Shown in pieces: positions 6,365 through 6,738 of a DNA stretch of 6,738 nucleotides. Where the stretch lies: positions 1 through 6,738 of the forward strand of contig CAMTOW010000113.1 in the NCBI GenBank assembly GCA_947074245.1, read 5' to 3'. The position numbers and the translations under genes are program-made. Within the stretch, counting starts at the first letter, position 1. The number at the start of each line of letters is the position of its first letter. The stretch comes from an uncultured Bacteroidales bacterium (lineage in GTDB: Bacteria; Bacteroidota; Bacteroidia; Bacteroidales; JAUNSR01). Under the pieces are notes generated by a model that had not been told where the DNA came from, did not search any database, and worked only from the letters and a program-made list of their open reading frames with translations.

Positions 6365-6677
6365 TTATTTAGTCGGTTCTTGATCTTGTTGAGATTTCAG
6401 CATATCACGAATTTCGCGCAACAGCAATACATCTTCCGGTGTTGGCGGCGGAGGAGGCGGAGGTGTAGCTTGTTTTTTGCGCACCATCCGATCCATCAAA
6501 CGAATTACCCAGCAAATCGCAAAGGCGATAATAATAAAGTCTAATACGGTTTGGATCAACGATCCATAACTGATGACCAGTTCGGGCTTAATCACTTTGT
6601 CGCCCTTCATGACAGCATGCTTCAATATGATCTGGAGTTTTGTAAAATCAACTCCTCCGGTTATCAAGCCGATCAAA
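6365..6677 (-). CDS. mscL: Large-conductance mechanosensitive channel MscL, 5'-truncated at contig edge
   Basis: This is the C-terminal two thirds of MscL, the inner-membrane pentameric channel that opens under membrane tension to release solutes after osmotic downshock. The visible part aligns with E. coli MscL from just after the conserved Met-Pro-Pro: IGLITGGVDF (GLLIGGIDF in E. coli), the periplasmic loop, SYGSLIQTVLDF entering TM2 (DFIIIAFAICWVIRLM), the basic RKK, a linker, and the C-terminal helix EDVLLLREIRDMLK. About 44 residues, including TM1 and the pore constriction, are missing because the insert ends at the adapter. An open frame continues to a GTG at 6694, but those first residues (MCSTD) are adapter-encoded. 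The first wholly genomic codon (6674-6676, Leu) replaces an expected Pro, so 6674-6677 may be junction error. The linker is unusual in having seven consecutive prolines (6443-6463). Terminated by the hairpin at 6278-6341. Confidence 0.95.
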
Positions 6678-6738
6678 AGATCGGTAGAGCACACGTCTGA
6701 ACTCCAGTCATTCCGGTGAATCTCGTATGCCGTCGTCT
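6678..6738 (+). other. Illumina TruSeq P7-side adapter with i7 index (non-genomic)
   Basis: AGATCGG-AGAGCACACG and the following bases (6678-6711) match the TruSeq read-2 adapter with changes at 6685 and 6711. Bases 6712-6719 (TCCGGTGA) are one base from the i7 index I remember as D702 (TCCGGAGA). Bases 6720-6738 match the P7 flank ATCTCGTATGCCG onward with one change at 6735. This is library sequence and supplies the false N terminus of the mscL frame. Confidence 0.98.

Noticed and set aside
6171..6383. A 70-residue + strand open frame in the mscL / DUF4919-like spacer
   Set aside because: It crosses the mscL terminator hairpin and the putative minus-strand promoter, is rich in low-complexity Ile/Lys, and has no promoter or family resemblance.
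87..6677. CRISPR arrays, tRNA/rRNA genes, insertion sequences or attachment sites
   Set aside because: Reading both strands showed no spaced repeat array, cloverleaf, transposase or terminal inverted repeats with target duplications.

Overview
The window looks like a Bacteroidetes (Bacteroidales-type) gut-bacterial contig. Three things point there: promoter boxes of the TTTG / TAnnTTTG type in place of a sigma-70 pattern, no Shine-Dalgarno sequences before the starts, and two lineage-typical uncharacterised families (DUF3843-like and DUF4919-like, both recognised from memory). I cannot name the genus. Both ends are not genomic. Bases 1-86 are an Illumina P5/TruSeq adapter with an i5 index, and bases 6678-6738 are the TruSeq P7-side adapter with an i7 index. 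The genomic insert is therefore about 87-6677, and anything touching either edge is cut by the assembly, not by biology.

Layout: 87-290 is gene-free on the + strand. It carries a minus-strand promoter (255-286) driving a short leader or small RNA of about 70 nt. That RNA ends in a perfect 8-bp hairpin with a GUGA tetraloop and a U-tract, so it looks like an attenuator or a self-terminated sRNA; the gene it would serve lies off the left end. Divergently, a plus-strand promoter (-7 box 486-493) reads into a 444-residue acidic DUF3843-like protein of unknown function (518-1852). A strong shared terminator hairpin (1882-1926) separates it from a convergent minus-strand block.

The minus-strand block, in transcription order, is as follows. 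First is mscL (mechanosensitive channel, 5' part lost at the adapter), with its own strong terminator (6278-6341). Next is a secreted DUF4919-like protein (5455-6141). Last, 75 bp downstream and perhaps co-transcribed, is a 1142-residue Dna2-type nuclease-helicase (1951-5379). It has a RecB/Cas4-like PD-(D/E)XK nuclease and a complete UPF1/Dna2-class SF1 helicase, but lacks the cysteine cluster that binds Fe-S in classical Dna2.

These genes do not form an obvious pathway. MscL protects against osmotic downshock, the nuclease-helicase probably acts in DNA repair or replication, and the two DUF proteins have no known role. I see no CRISPR array, tRNA, rRNA, insertion sequence or convincing defence island. 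The observations most worth following are the adapter-bounded contig, the conserved-looking leader RNA, and the cysteine-poor Dna2-like enzyme.
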